Positions 6,828 through 16,821 of a stretch of 28,941 nt of DNA are shown here, piece after piece; position 1 is the stretch's first letter, and each line of letters begins with the position of its first letter. This DNA is from Clostridiales bacterium. Lineage in GTDB: Bacteria; Bacillota; Clostridia; Oscillospirales; Acutalibacteraceae. The notes beneath the pieces were generated by a model. The model was given only the letters and a program-made list of their open reading frames with translations, searched no databases and was not told where the DNA came from. The DNA is taken from the NCBI GenBank assembly GCA_019415925.1, contig DXYG01000002.1, positions 37,421 through 66,361 of the forward strand. Reading direction: 5' to 3'. The translations under genes were made by a program, and so were the position numbers.

Positions 6828-9020
6828 TTACAACCTCTTGATTTCCTCGATTCCGTTTATATCGGAAAGCTTTGAAATAACACCACGCAGATGATTACGT
6901 CCCATAACGTCAATTGTTGCGGTTACAACCGCCTTGCCGTCCTTAAGCTCTCTTGAATTCAGCGAATGAATAAAGATGTGCATATTTGATAGCTTGATTG
7001 TAACGTCGGCAAGAAGTCCTGTTCTGTCGGCTGCGGTAATCTGGAGAGTACTGCGGAATGCCTCGCCTACCTCGTCCTCCCAGTAGCAGGATACCCAGCG
7101 TTCGGGCTCTTCGCTCTTTGAAATGTCTTTCGGAACGTTTGTACAGCTGCGTTTGTGGATTGAAACTCCGTAGCCTCTTGTGATGTAGCCGATTATGTCG
7201 TCACCGGGGAGAGGATTACAGCAATTAGAGAACTTTACAAGCACATCGTCTGCACCCTCAATTACAACACCCGAGGTTGCCTTGTTGCGCTTTACGGGAG
7301 CCTGAGGAACAGAAATTTCCTCAATATCAACAGCGTAGGTTTTCTGGTACTCCTCTTTAAGTCGGGGCATTATCTTCCAGAGCTGAACACCGCCGTAGCC
7401 GATTGCAGCATAAAAATCGTCAAGAGTATTATACTGCTTTTTAACCATAATCTTTTTAAGAAATTCGGGGTATTCTTCTTCGGTAAGGTTAATTCCGTGA
7501 CGTTTGAATTCACGTTCAATCATCTGTTTGCCTTCAACAATATTTTCGTCACGTTTTTCATTTTTATACCACTGGCGGATTTTCGACTTTGCAGAAGCCG
7601 TTTTGCAGATATCAATCCACGACTTGTTGGGGTGCTCTTCCTTCTGCGTGATAATCTCACAGATTTCGCCTGTTTTAAGCTTATAGTCAATCGGAACGAT
7701 TTTGCCGTTTACCTTTGCACCTACCATTCTGTGACCTACCTGAGTATGAATGATATAGGCAAGGTCAATGGGAGTCGAACCACGTGGAAGGTTTATTACG
7801 TCGCCCTTAGGGGTGAATACGTAAACGTCGTTTTCCTCAAAATCGTTACGGATATTCTTGGCAATATCGGTTGCATCTTCAGCCTCAAGCTGTTCGAGAA
7901 TCATACTTTTTACTTTTTCTATATTCTCCTGAAGCTTATTGCCTTTTTTGCCGCCGCCCATTCCGAGCTTGTATTTCCAGTGTGCAGCGATTCCGTATTC
8001 GGCTGTGTAGTGCATTTCCCACGTTCTTATCTGAACCTCAAAGGGAATTGCCTTGTTGTCAAGAACTGTGGTGTGAAGCGACTGGTACATATTGGGCTTG
8101 GGCATTGAGATGTAATCCTTGAAACGGTTTGGAATCGGCTTAAAAATATCGTGAACCACACCAAGAACATTGTAGCAGTCGGGTACTGTGTCTACTATTA
8201 CACGAACGGCAAAAACATCGAAAATCTGGTCGATTGTTCTGCCCTGCATAAAGGTCTTGCGGTAGATGCTGTTTATGCTTTTTACTCTGCCGCTGATATA
8301 GATATTTTTAATTGTATTTTGCGTCTTTTCAAGAATCTGATTTTTTATTGATTCAATAAATCTATCTCTGCCCTCTTCGTTCATCAGAAGGGCGTCCTCG
8401 ATTTCTTTGTATCCTACGGGGTCAAGGTACTGCAAAGAACGGTCTTCAAGCTCATCCTTAACGGTTTTGATACCGAGGCGGTGAGCAATCGGCGCAAATA
8501 CCTGCATATTTTCAAGCGACTTATCCCTGCGCTTTTGCTCAGGCATACAGTCCATTGTGCGCATATTGTGAAGTCTGTCGGCAAGCTTTATGATGATTAC
8601 CCTGATGTCATCAGCCATTGCAATAAGCATTTTACGGATATTTTCAGCTTGCTGCTGTTCACGGGTAGAGTATGGAATTTTCGAGATTTTTGTTACGCCG
8701 TCAATCAGCTTTGCTACATCACTGCCGAACTGCTTTATGATTTCATCAAGCATTACGGGTGTGTCCTCAACAACATCGTGCAAGAGTGCGCCGCAGATTG
8801 AGTCTGTGTCCATACCGAGCTCAGCTACTATGCAGGCAACAGAAGTCGGGTGAAGAATGTAGGGTATTCCCGATACCCTGCGTTGGTCACCGTGAGATTT
8901 CTCGGCTAATTTATATGCTTTCGTTATTTTTTCCATATCATAGGAATTTTCAGAATGTTCAAGAATGTTCTTAAGCTCAGAAAAATCCTGATAATGAGCC
9001 ACATTTGAATATTTACCCAC
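6828..9020 (-). CDS. relA: Bifunctional (p)ppGpp synthetase/hydrolase
   Basis: This 730-residue long RSH protein has all its domains. The HD hydrolase has H57, HD at 81-82 and ED at 85-86. The synthetase has GRVKS (244-248) and RFKDY (299-303) leading to NMYQSLHT. TGS lies near 395-455, the zinc-finger/CC region follows with a Cys pair near 618-619, and a C-terminal ACT domain ends it. The RxKD form in the synthetase and the intact HD site indicate a bifunctional enzyme that both makes and degrades (p)ppGpp on ribosomes carrying uncharged tRNA. The start is a GTG at 9018-9020 with a GAGGGG site and overlaps the recJ stop by 8 bases. The apt gene often found between recJ and rel is absent. Confidence 0.97.
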   Translation of the reverse strand: MGKYSNVAHYQDFSELKNILEHSENSYDMEKITKAYKLAEKSHGDQRRVSGIPYILHPTSVACIVAELGMDTDSICGALLHDVVEDTPVMLDEIIKQFGSDVAKLIDGVTKISKIPYSTREQQQAENIRKMLIAMADDIRVIIIKLADRLHNMRTMDCMPEQKRRDKSLENMQVFAPIAHRLGIKTVKDELEDRSLQYLDPVGYKEIEDALLMNEEGRDRFIESIKNQILEKTQNTIKNIYISGRVKSINSIYRKTFMQGRTIDQIFDVFAVRVIVDTVPDCYNVLGVVHDIFKPIPNRFKDYISMPKPNMYQSLHTTVLDNKAIPFEVQIRTWEMHYTAEYGIAAHWKYKLGMGGGKKGNKLQENIEKVKSMILEQLEAEDATDIAKNIRNDFEENDVYVFTPKGDVINLPRGSTPIDLAYIIHTQVGHRMVGAKVNGKIVPIDYKLKTGEICEIITQKEEHPNKSWIDICKTASAKSKIRQWYKNEKRDENIVEGKQMIEREFKRHGINLTEEEYPEFLKKIMVKKQYNTLDDFYAAIGYGGVQLWKIMPRLKEEYQKTYAVDIEEISVPQAPVKRNKATSGVVIEGADDVLVKFSNCCNPLPGDDIIGYITRGYGVSIHKRSCTNVPKDISKSEEPERWVSCYWEDEVGEAFRSTLQITAADRTGLLADVTIKLSNMHIFIHSLNSRELKDGKAVVTATIDVMGRNHLRGVISKLSDINGIEEIKRL

Positions 9021-11064
9021 CGTAACACCCCTCGTTAAGTTTTCTTATTATCGGCGCAGAGTCAAGTGACACCTTGCCGGAAACTTCATTAATCTTTATA
9101 CTGCTTGATTTCATACTTTCAGTGACTTCAATTAAATTAAGCTCACTCATTGCTTTAAGTATAACTCTAATTTTACCAAAACTAAGCTTATTGTCAAGCT
9201 TATGTACAAGAGTATCTAAAGAAAAATTATATCCTCCGTTTGATTTCAGGAATCTGTAAAGCAACGCAAAATCGTCACGTGTCGGAAGAATTGATAACAA
9301 CTGCTGTTTTGTAAGCGTATTCCCGAGACAGAAATCTTCAAAAATACGGCTGCTCTCAAGAATTTCAATCGGATTGTCGCTGTCAGCTTTTACAGCCTTA
9401 ACAATTACCGAAACGCTTATATTGCCATTGTATTCATTTGTATCCAGCGTTACGGCTAAATCAAGCAAATCTCCCTTCTGATAGGGAAATTCCTCGGTAG
9501 AGGTAAAAAAGTAAAGTGCATTAATTACAGCACCGTTTTTAGAAAGGACAAGTTTGAGATGTTTATTATTCGATAAAGGAATAATATTATCAAGAGTCAT
9601 TTTGTAGAGCCCGAAAATCGGAGTAGGATTACCTGCGCCAAAGGGCTGTAAGCAAGAAAGCGACTCTACAAGGTCAACGCTGATAAATGCAGGATTGAGC
9701 TTACATTCGATATTAAGCTTGTCAAACGGCATATTGCTAAAGGAATTTGCAAATTCGTTAATTCTTTTTCGGAATAAAGCAATATTTTTGCTATCAAGCG
9801 ACAATCCGACAGCCATAGGATGACCGCCGTAATGAGTAAGCAAATCGGCACAGGCAAATACTGCGTCACAAAGAGGAAATCCCTCAACGCTTCTGCCCGA
9901 TGCTTTTGCCAAGTCGCCGCTGCGTGATATTACAATTGTCGGCTTTCCGTAAATATCTTTAATGCGTGAGGCAACTATTCCGATTACGCCCTGATGCCAG
10001 TTTTCGCCGTCAATTACGATTATCTTGTCAAAAACAAGCGAGGGATTCTGCTGTATTTCCAAATCTATTTTATTTAATATTTCTGCTTCAATTTGTCTGC
10101 GCTCAGCGTTATCATCGCACAACTGCGAAGAAATTTCATTTGCCTGTTCTTCATCTTCAGTTAGCAAGAGTTCAACAGATTTGCCCGAAAGTCCGAGTCT
10201 GCCGACCGCATTTATACGTGGGACAAGTGTGAATGATACGTTACCTGCCGTCAGATTTTTTCCGCCGAGTCCCGAGCTTTCGACAAGTGCATTAATTCCT
10301 ACCCTGTCGCTGTTCATTATGCTTTGAAGTCCTCGCTTAACAAACACCCTGTTTTCGCCTTTAAGCTCAACAATATCTCCGATTGTTCCTATGCTCAGTA
10401 AATCGGCGTAATTGTCAAGAAGCGAATTTATGTCGCAGTATTCACCCTCAAGAGCCATAATAAGCTTAAAAGCCACACCGACTCCCGAAAGATTTTTGAA
10501 TTTACTGTAGCAGTCCTGTCTGTGCAAATCAACAACAGCACAGGCATTTGGCAGGTTTCCCGTCGGCATATGGTGGTCTGTCACAACGGTATCGATTCCA
10601 AGAGCTGAGGCGTAGTCAATTTCATTTAGAGCCGCAATACCGTTATCAACGGTAACTATCAGCTTTACTCCCTTTTCTTTGAGAAAATCAACGGCTGAAT
10701 TATTCATCCCGTAGCCCTCTGTTTCACGTGACGGAATGTAATACATTGCGTTTGCACCGATTGCGTCAAAATATGAATACAAAAGTGCGGTAGAAGTTAC
10801 TCCGTCAGCATCATAATCGCCGTAAACACAGATAAGTTCATCATTGTCAAGAGCTTTTTTAATGCGGCTGACAGCCTTATCCATATCCTTTATTTCAAAA
10901 GGAGAGGCTATTTCGGACTCGTTATAGAGGAAATCCTCAATTTCTTCCTTTGATTTTATATTTCGTATCTGGAGCAGCATTGCAACAATTGCAGGCAGCT
11001 CATATTTATTTTGTATTTCAGAGGCTTCAGCCTTGTTTAGCTCTGATACTGTCCACAATTTCAA
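9013..11064 (-). CDS. recJ: Single-stranded-DNA-specific exonuclease RecJ
   Basis: RecJ degrades single-stranded DNA 5' to 3' in recombination, mismatch and base-excision repair. The DHH phosphoesterase core is complete: YGDYDADG (81-88), TVDNG (138-142) and TDHH (162-165). The DHHA1 half carries GGHPMAVG at about 415. An OB-like region and a Clostridial-type C-terminal domain complete 683 residues. The start is unusual. The TTG at 11062-11064 lies 13 bases from AAAGG, while an in-frame ATT two codons upstream (11068-11070) lies only 7 bases from it, so either may be used. The gene follows recN after 38 bp and overlaps rel by 8 bases. Confidence 0.95.
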   Translation of the reverse strand: MKLWTVSELNKAEASEIQNKYELPAIVAMLLQIRNIKSKEEIEDFLYNESEIASPFEIKDMDKAVSRIKKALDNDELICVYGDYDADGVTSTALLYSYFDAIGANAMYYIPSRETEGYGMNNSAVDFLKEKGVKLIVTVDNGIAALNEIDYASALGIDTVVTDHHMPTGNLPNACAVVDLHRQDCYSKFKNLSGVGVAFKLIMALEGEYCDINSLLDNYADLLSIGTIGDIVELKGENRVFVKRGLQSIMNSDRVGINALVESSGLGGKNLTAGNVSFTLVPRINAVGRLGLSGKSVELLLTEDEEQANEISSQLCDDNAERRQIEAEILNKIDLEIQQNPSLVFDKIIVIDGENWHQGVIGIVASRIKDIYGKPTIVISRSGDLAKASGRSVEGFPLCDAVFACADLLTHYGGHPMAVGLSLDSKNIALFRKRINEFANSFSNMPFDKLNIECKLNPAFISVDLVESLSCLQPFGAGNPTPIFGLYKMTLDNIIPLSNNKHLKLVLSKNGAVINALYFFTSTEEFPYQKGDLLDLAVTLDTNEYNGNISVSVIVKAVKADSDNPIEILESSRIFEDFCLGNTLTKQQLLSILPTRDDFALLYRFLKSNGGYNFSLDTLVHKLDNKLSFGKIRVILKAMSELNLIEVTESMKSSSIKINEVSGKVSLDSAPIIRKLNEGCYGG

Positions 11065-11102
11065 AAAAATGCAGCAACCTTTCGTATTTTCTTTAATTTA
11101 TA

Positions 11103-12770
11103 TCAGTTATTATAATCATTCAGCATTGATTCTGCGTGAGTTAATGCGGCTTCGGTTATATTTACACCGCCGATTATGCGTGCAAGCTCGTTTACTCTGC
11201 CGTTATGGTCAAGAACGGAAACGTCGGTAAATGTCCTTCCGTCATCAATCTGCTTGCGGATAAGATAGTGATGGTCTGCAAGAGCGGCAATCTGCGCCTG
11301 ATGGGTTACGCAGAGAACCTGACTGTTTTCAGACACCTGCTTTAGCTTTAAGCCTACCTTTTCGGCGGCAGAGCCTGAAATTCCTGTATCTACCTCGTCG
11401 AAGATTAATGTGTCCACTGTATCTGATGAAGAAAGGACTGTTTTGATTGCAAGCATCATTCTTGAAAGCTCACCGCCTGATGCGATTTTTGCAACGGGAC
11501 GAGGAGTTTCACCGGGATTTGCAGAGATTAAAAGCTCAACCTTGTCAATACCCTTTGAATTGAATTCGGTTGTTTCAAACTGCGGAACAAGCTCTACATT
11601 GGGCATATTTAAAAAGCTCATTTCGTCTTTTACCTTTCCGGCAAAATCCTGAGCTGTTTTTTTGCGGTGATTGCTGAGCTTCTGTGCTGCCTGCATGGTA
11701 AGCTTTTCAGCCTTTTCAACTGCTTCGATAAGATCGTCACGATTTTTATCAAAGTTTACAAGCTCGTCAAGCCTTGCCTGCATTTTTTCTGCAAGAGGTA
11801 TCAAATCATCGCAGGGACAGTTATATTTTCTTGAAAGGCGATTGAGTAAATCGAGCCTTACTTCAATTTCTTCAAGCCTTTGTGGGTCACTTTCGAGGTT
11901 ATCAATAGCATCGGAAATATTCTCGGCGCAATCCTTGAGATTGTAGTAAGCATCTGCAAGAGTTTCCGAAAGCGATTCGTATTCGTTGTTGTATTCAGCC
12001 GCTTTCTGAATATCTGAACAAGCACGATCGACCGCTTCAACTCCGCCGTCAAAGCTTTCATCACCCGATAAAAGCATTTTTGCTTCATTTAGCAGTGAAA
12101 AAATCTTTTCAAAGCTCATCAGAGAAGTACGCTCTGCTTCAAGTGTTTCTTCCTCGCCGAGCTTTATGTCAGCGTCGTTTAGCTCTTGTACCTGAAACGA
12201 GAGCAAGTCAATCTCTTTTAAGCGTTCGCTTTCGTCGGTATTTGCTTCATTTAATTTCTTTTTAAGAATTTTATATTCCTTGTATTTTTCACGGTAATCA
12301 GCTAAAAGCTCACTGCTTTTGCCGTAGCTATCTATGTAATCAATGTGGGTTACGGGTGAAAAAAGCTCATAGCTTTCGTGCTGACCGTGAATGTTAATCA
12401 GATACTTTGAAAGCTCCTTAAGCATTGAAACAGTTGCAGGTCTGCCGTTGATTTTACAACTGCTTTTGCCTGATGAATTGAGAGTTCTCTGTAAAATAAG
12501 AACGCCCTCGTCATCAGGAAAGCCGAGCTCTTCAAGCTTTTTTATTACTTCATCGTTGATATTTTCAAACTGTGCACTGACAAAAGCCGACTGCTCCCCT
12601 GTTCTGATTATGTCCTTTGAGGTGCGCTGACCCATTATCGCATTGATTGCATCAATTATGATACTTTTACCTGCGCCTGTTTCGCCCGTAAGCACATTTA
12701 GTCCACTGTTAAAATCTATTGACGTTTTTTCAATTACGGCTATGTTTTCAATATATAAAGTCTGTAGCAT
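11103..12770 (-). CDS. recN: DNA repair ATPase RecN
   Basis: RecN is an SMC-like ATPase that gathers at double-strand breaks and holds ends for RecA repair. The 555 residues show Walker A GETGAGKS (29-36), a central helical coiled-coil region (about 150-390), the ABC signature SGGELSRMMLA near 440 and Walker B LIFDEVDTGISG near 470. It is full length with a normal N-terminus (MLQTLYIENIAVIEK). The ribosome site AGGGTG lies in the 17-bp gap after argR. The tlyA-nadK-argR-recN order is the classic Firmicute arrangement. Confidence 0.97.
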   Translation of the reverse strand: MLQTLYIENIAVIEKTSIDFNSGLNVLTGETGAGKSIIIDAINAIMGQRTSKDIIRTGEQSAFVSAQFENINDEVIKKLEELGFPDDEGVLILQRTLNSSGKSSCKINGRPATVSMLKELSKYLINIHGQHESYELFSPVTHIDYIDSYGKSSELLADYREKYKEYKILKKKLNEANTDESERLKEIDLLSFQVQELNDADIKLGEEETLEAERTSLMSFEKIFSLLNEAKMLLSGDESFDGGVEAVDRACSDIQKAAEYNNEYESLSETLADAYYNLKDCAENISDAIDNLESDPQRLEEIEVRLDLLNRLSRKYNCPCDDLIPLAEKMQARLDELVNFDKNRDDLIEAVEKAEKLTMQAAQKLSNHRKKTAQDFAGKVKDEMSFLNMPNVELVPQFETTEFNSKGIDKVELLISANPGETPRPVAKIASGGELSRMMLAIKTVLSSSDTVDTLIFDEVDTGISGSAAEKVGLKLKQVSENSQVLCVTHQAQIAALADHHYLIRKQIDDGRTFTDVSVLDHNGRVNELARIIGGVNITEAALTHAESMLNDYNN

Positions 12771-12787
12771 TTACAATTCACCCTGTT

Positions 12788-13234
12788 TTAAATGAGCTTT
12801 TTAAGTTCTTCCGTAAGGCTTACAGCGAGTTGTGAACTTCGGCAGGCTATAAAAATTGTGTCGTCACCTGCGATTGTTCCGACAACGGCTTTGTAGTCAT
12901 TTGAATCAAGTGCCGCACAAACAGCCTGCGCCATTCCGCTCAGCGTTTTGATTACTACGATATTCTGTGCAAAATCTATTGAATTTACCGAAGAAGCAAA
13001 AAGAGAAGAAAAGTTAGTACGAATGTCAGTTGAGTTTTTGGAGGCTGAAACATAGCGGTATTTTCCGTCCGAGCCGAGAGTTTTTACAAGGCGCAAATCC
13101 TTGATGTCACGGGAAATTGTCGCCTGTGTAGCCTTGTAGCCCTCGTCCTTCAGTCGAGTAAGAAGCTCGTCCTGCGTTTCAATAGGGTATTCGGAGATTA
13201 TGTCAAGAATTTTAGCGTGACGTCTTGATTTCAT
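12788..13234 (-). CDS. argR: Arginine repressor ArgR
   Basis: ArgR represses arginine synthesis and can activate catabolism when arginine is bound. This 148-residue protein has the winged helix at about 1-65 (ATQATISRDIKDLRLV recognition region) and the C-terminal hexamerisation/arginine-binding domain with GTIAGDDTIFIA (117-128); the paired aspartates contact arginine. Its ATG overlaps the nadK stop by one base (TGATG), so translation is coupled. No arginine genes are nearby; the nadK-argR-recN position is a conserved Firmicute trait rather than a pathway link. Confidence 0.95.
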   Translation of the reverse strand: MKSRRHAKILDIISEYPIETQDELLTRLKDEGYKATQATISRDIKDLRLVKTLGSDGKYRYVSASKNSTDIRTNFSSLFASSVNSIDFAQNIVVIKTLSGMAQAVCAALDSNDYKAVVGTIAGDDTIFIACRSSQLAVSLTEELKKLI

Positions 13235-14091
13235 CAGATTTCCCTCTCTTTCAGCTTTTCGTTTAGTTTTCTGTAAAAGTTGCGTTTATTTATGGAAACA
13301 AATTTAAGTTTTAAATCGGATTTTCTGATTTTAACTGTATCTTCGGCGAGAATATCGACATTCTTTTCACCGTCAATTGTCAGCACACAACAACATTCAC
13401 TCGGGATTTTTACGGAAACGGTAAGCACCGAATTGCCGGAGAAAATTACCGAACGTGAAAAAAGCGAGTGCGGACATACGGGAGTCATAAGAATACAGTC
13501 AAGCTGTGGTGCAATTATCGGTCCGCCTGCCGAAAGCGAATAGGCTGTTGAGCCTGTCGGAGTTGAAAAAAGCAAGCCGTCTGCACGGTATTTTGCGATT
13601 TCTTCATCATCAAGAGTGACCTGCAAATCAATGATTTTTGAAAGCTGGCCACGTGCAATTACTGCATCATTTACGGCAAGGTAATTCTTTGAAACGCCGT
13701 TTTTAATAACTTCAACGTCAAACAAAATGCGTTCTTCAACCGAATAGTCGCCGTTAAGAATTCGTGTCAGCTCGCTGATTCCGTCAATCTCTATGTCTGC
13801 GGCAAAGCCGAGTCTGCCGACGTTTACTCCGATTAACGGCTTGTCAAAACGTGCGGCATACTTTGCGGCGTGGATAATTGTACCGTCGCCGCCGACGGTT
13901 ATTGCAATATCGCAGACTTTGAAAAGCTCTTCGATTGTGTCTGTAAAGGAAATCTTAACGCCCTTATAAAATGGTGCACATTCTGAAATCATAAATACCT
14001 CTGCATTTTTGGAAAGCATGAGCAGAGATATTTCACCTGCGCAGGAAATTGCTTCTTCTTTTGAAAGATTTACAACAACGGCTGTTTTCAT
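13234..14091 (-). CDS. nadK: NAD kinase
   Basis: NadK phosphorylates NAD to NADP. This 285-residue protein carries the family motifs GGDGT (67-71), whose Asp is catalytic, VNDAVIARG (a variant of the NE-motif), and the PTGSTAYSLSAGGP stretch near 180-193. Length and order match bacterial ATP/polyphosphate-NAD kinases. The ATG has an AGGTGAT site in the 11-bp gap after tlyA, and the stop overlaps the argR start. The D in place of E in the usual NE-motif is conservative. Confidence 0.95.
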   Translation of the reverse strand: MKTAVVVNLSKEEAISCAGEISLLMLSKNAEVFMISECAPFYKGVKISFTDTIEELFKVCDIAITVGGDGTIIHAAKYAARFDKPLIGVNVGRLGFAADIEIDGISELTRILNGDYSVEERILFDVEVIKNGVSKNYLAVNDAVIARGQLSKIIDLQVTLDDEEIAKYRADGLLFSTPTGSTAYSLSAGGPIIAPQLDCILMTPVCPHSLFSRSVIFSGNSVLTVSVKIPSECCCVLTIDGEKNVDILAEDTVKIRKSDLKLKFVSINKRNFYRKLNEKLKEREI

Positions 14092-14102
14092 AAAATCACC
14101 TA

Positions 14103-14906
14103 TTATTTATCAAGTACATTGTGTGAGTTTTCTACAAGCTGTTTCGGAGTGACGTCTGTGTAGGACTTCGGGTCATCGCTTTTGCGAAGGTGTATGAGAT
14201 ATTCAATATTGCCCTCAGGACCCTTTATCGGAGAAAAGTCAAGATTTAATACGTCAAATCCGTTATCAAGGCAGAAATTGAAGATGTTTTCAACAACCTC
14301 AATATGTACAGACGGGTCACGCACAACTCCCTTTTTTCCTACCTTTTCACGTCCTGCCTCAAACTGAGGTTTAATTAGACAGACAGCCTGTGCATTTTCA
14401 GACATAAGCTCTCTTGCAACAGGCAGAATAAGCTTAAGTGAAATAAATGAAACGTCAACAGAGAAAAAGTCAATTTCATCGGGCACCTGCTCACGTGTAA
14501 CCTTTCTCATATTTGTGCGTTCAAGGTTTACCACACGTTCATCATTGCGGAGTTTCCACGCAAGCTGACCGTAGCCTACGTCGATTGAATAAACCTTTTT
14601 TGCTCCGTTTTGAAGCATACAATCGGTAAAGCCGCCTGTTGAAGCACCGATATCCATAGTGATTTTATCTTTTAAGTCAAAGTCAAAATTATTGATTGCT
14701 TTTTCAAGCTTTAATCCGCCTCGGCTGACATATTTCTGTGTGTTGCCTCTTACCTCGATTTTTGCATTTTCATCGTAAGTTGAGCCGCATTTATCAGCTT
14801 TTTGATTGTCAACATACACCTGACCTGCCATAATTACGGCTTTTGCCTTTTCACGGCTGTCGGTGAAGCCTTTTTCATAAACAAGTATATCGAGTCTTTT
14901 TTTCAT
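14103..14906 (-). CDS. tlyA: TlyA-family rRNA 2'-O-methyltransferase
   Basis: The 267 residues combine an N-terminal S4 RNA-binding domain (1-60) with an FtsJ/RrmJ-type methyltransferase. The SAM-binding loop is DIGASTGGFTDCML (85-98), followed by SVDVSFISLKL and LIKPQFE, which fit the K-D-K-E catalytic scheme. Actinobacterial TlyA methylates 16S and 23S rRNA and confers capreomycin sensitivity. In Firmicutes the homologue (YqxC) is less studied, so the exact site is inferred. It begins 2 bases after the dxs stop, so coupling is likely. Confidence 0.92.
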   Translation of the reverse strand: MKKRLDILVYEKGFTDSREKAKAVIMAGQVYVDNQKADKCGSTYDENAKIEVRGNTQKYVSRGGLKLEKAINNFDFDLKDKITMDIGASTGGFTDCMLQNGAKKVYSIDVGYGQLAWKLRNDERVVNLERTNMRKVTREQVPDEIDFFSVDVSFISLKLILPVARELMSENAQAVCLIKPQFEAGREKVGKKGVVRDPSVHIEVVENIFNFCLDNGFDVLNLDFSPIKGPEGNIEYLIHLRKSDDPKSYTDVTPKQLVENSHNVLDK

Positions 14907-14908
14907 TT

Positions 14909-16783
14909 TCAGTCAGTAGTTTCTCCCAAATTCTTTATAATAACGTCAAACATTCCCTTGCTGTCAAGCTTAAGCATTGCGAGTGCCTCGGAAACCGACA
15001 TCTGCTTTACAAATTTATCGTTTATCGCCTTTATATGATAATCACCGTTAAATTTAGTTCTCTGGAGCAAATCGGAAAAATTGCGGGCAATTCCGCCGTT
15101 CTTTATTCCCTCTTCAAAGAACCATACATTTTCAAAGGTTGATGCAAACTCAACGGCTTCATTGTTAATCGGTCTTATTTTGCAGAGTTTTAAAATGCAG
15201 ATTTCAATTCCGCTTTCTGCAAGCATTTCCTTTGCACGGCAGGCATATGAAAAAAGTCTGCCGTAGGTTATAAGAAGATTTTTACACTCCTTATTGCCGT
15301 AAATATCGTAGTCAATGCTTTCTTCACCGTAATCCTCGGGGCAGTAAAGCTCTCCTCCTCGGGGATAACGAACAACAGCAAGTCTGTCGCACATATATAT
15401 TGCTGTTCCGAGAGCCTTTTTGAGTCCGATAAAATAAGACGGTGAGAAAATAGTTGTATTCGGGATTGAATTGAGCATTGAAACGTCAAATACACCCTGA
15501 TGCGTTTCGCCGTCACTGCCGACAATTCCGGCACGGTCAACTGCAAGCACAAGATGAATATTACCAAGTGCAGAGTCGTGAATAAGCTGGTCATAGGCAC
15601 GCTGTAAAAATGTCGAATAAACAGCAAAAACAGGCCGCATTTCACGGGAAGCAAGTCCGCAGCCGAAAGTTACTGCGTGTTCTTCGGCAATACCTACGTC
15701 AAAAAATCTTTCTTTATATAATTTTGAAAAGTCGCCGAGTCCTGTTCCCGTTGACATAGCGGCTGTGATTGCGCAGATTTTTTTGTCCTGCTGGGCAAAA
15801 TCACACATTGTTTTTCCGAAAACAGAAGAAAAGCCCTTGTGGCTTGAAATAGGCTCGCCTGAATCAATATCAAACTGACCTATTCCGTGAAACTCACCGG
15901 GATTGTCCTCGGCAGGCTGATAGCCTTTTCCTTTTTTGGTAACAACGTGAATCATTACCGGTGCGTTAATCTTCTTTGCCGCTGAAAATGCATTTTCAAG
16001 TTCCTCAACATTGTGTCCGTCAATCGGTCCTAAATAAGTAAATCCAAAGCAGTCAAAAAGCGTATTTTTATACACAAGGTTTTTAATTCTTGACTTTCCG
16101 TGCTGTAAAAATGACTTAATAGGCTTTCCTATAAGAGGAATTTTTGAAAGCACTTTTTCGGTAAGCTTTTTTACTCTGATATACCACGGCTGTATTCTTA
16201 CGGTTGTCAGATAGCGAGGAAAAGCACCGACGTTTTTTGAAATAGACATTTTGTTATCATTGAGTACGACAATGAAATTCTTATTAAAACGTCCTGCGTT
16301 ATTCATAGCCTCAAACGCAAGACCGCCCGTAAACGAGCCGTCACCTATAACCGCAATAGTGTGGCTGTTGTCACCGTTTAACATTTTTGCGTTGGCTATT
16401 CCGAAAGCCGCTGAAATCGAAGTACTGCTGTGACCTGTGTTGAAATCGTCATACTTGCTTTCTGCTCTTTTCGGAAAACCGGAGATACCGTCCTTCTGAC
16501 GCAGTGAATCAAAGTTTTCATATCTTCCTGTAAGTAATTTATGTGTATAGCTTTGATGTCCTACGTCCCAGACAATGCTGTCCTTTGGAAAATTAAAGCT
16601 TCTGTGAAGAGCTACGGTAAGCTCCACCACTCCGAGATTAGGAGAAAGATGTCCTCCGTTTACAGATACGGTTTCAACAAGCTTTTCACGTATTTCGGTG
16701 CAAAGCTTTGGAATATCGTCCTCATTTAAGCGTTTTACGTCATTAGGTGATTTAATTTTTGAAAGAAGTTTATATTCACCCAT
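14909..16783 (-). CDS. dxs: 1-deoxy-D-xylulose-5-phosphate synthase
   Basis: Dxs condenses pyruvate and glyceraldehyde 3-phosphate to DXP, the first step of the MEP isoprenoid route, and needs thiamine diphosphate. The 624-residue protein shows GHQSYTHKLLTGR near 75-87, the ThDP motif from GDGSF to NDNKMS (about 150-185), and the second-half transketolase motifs (AEEHAVTFGCG, DRAGIVGSDGETHQG near 415-430). The DRAG block is typical of DXS. The ATG has an AGGAAATGG site somewhat far upstream (about 11-15 bases). It sits directly after ispA, so the entry enzyme and a prenyl transferase of the same pathway are coexpressed. Confidence 0.97.
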   Translation of the reverse strand: MGEYKLLSKIKSPNDVKRLNEDDIPKLCTEIREKLVETVSVNGGHLSPNLGVVELTVALHRSFNFPKDSIVWDVGHQSYTHKLLTGRYENFDSLRQKDGISGFPKRAESKYDDFNTGHSSTSISAAFGIANAKMLNGDNSHTIAVIGDGSFTGGLAFEAMNNAGRFNKNFIVVLNDNKMSISKNVGAFPRYLTTVRIQPWYIRVKKLTEKVLSKIPLIGKPIKSFLQHGKSRIKNLVYKNTLFDCFGFTYLGPIDGHNVEELENAFSAAKKINAPVMIHVVTKKGKGYQPAEDNPGEFHGIGQFDIDSGEPISSHKGFSSVFGKTMCDFAQQDKKICAITAAMSTGTGLGDFSKLYKERFFDVGIAEEHAVTFGCGLASREMRPVFAVYSTFLQRAYDQLIHDSALGNIHLVLAVDRAGIVGSDGETHQGVFDVSMLNSIPNTTIFSPSYFIGLKKALGTAIYMCDRLAVVRYPRGGELYCPEDYGEESIDYDIYGNKECKNLLITYGRLFSYACRAKEMLAESGIEICILKLCKIRPINNEAVEFASTFENVWFFEEGIKNGGIARNFSDLLQRTKFNGDYHIKAINDKFVKQMSVSEALAMLKLDSKGMFDVIIKNLGETTD

Positions 16784-16821
16784 AGTTATTTACCATTTCC
16801 TGAATTTAATTACAATAAACC

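Noticed and set aside
4620..8108. Long plus-strand reading frames, such as 4620-5246 and 7497-8108
   Set aside because: They are antisense shadows of hemZ and relA, with no family match and no promoter context.
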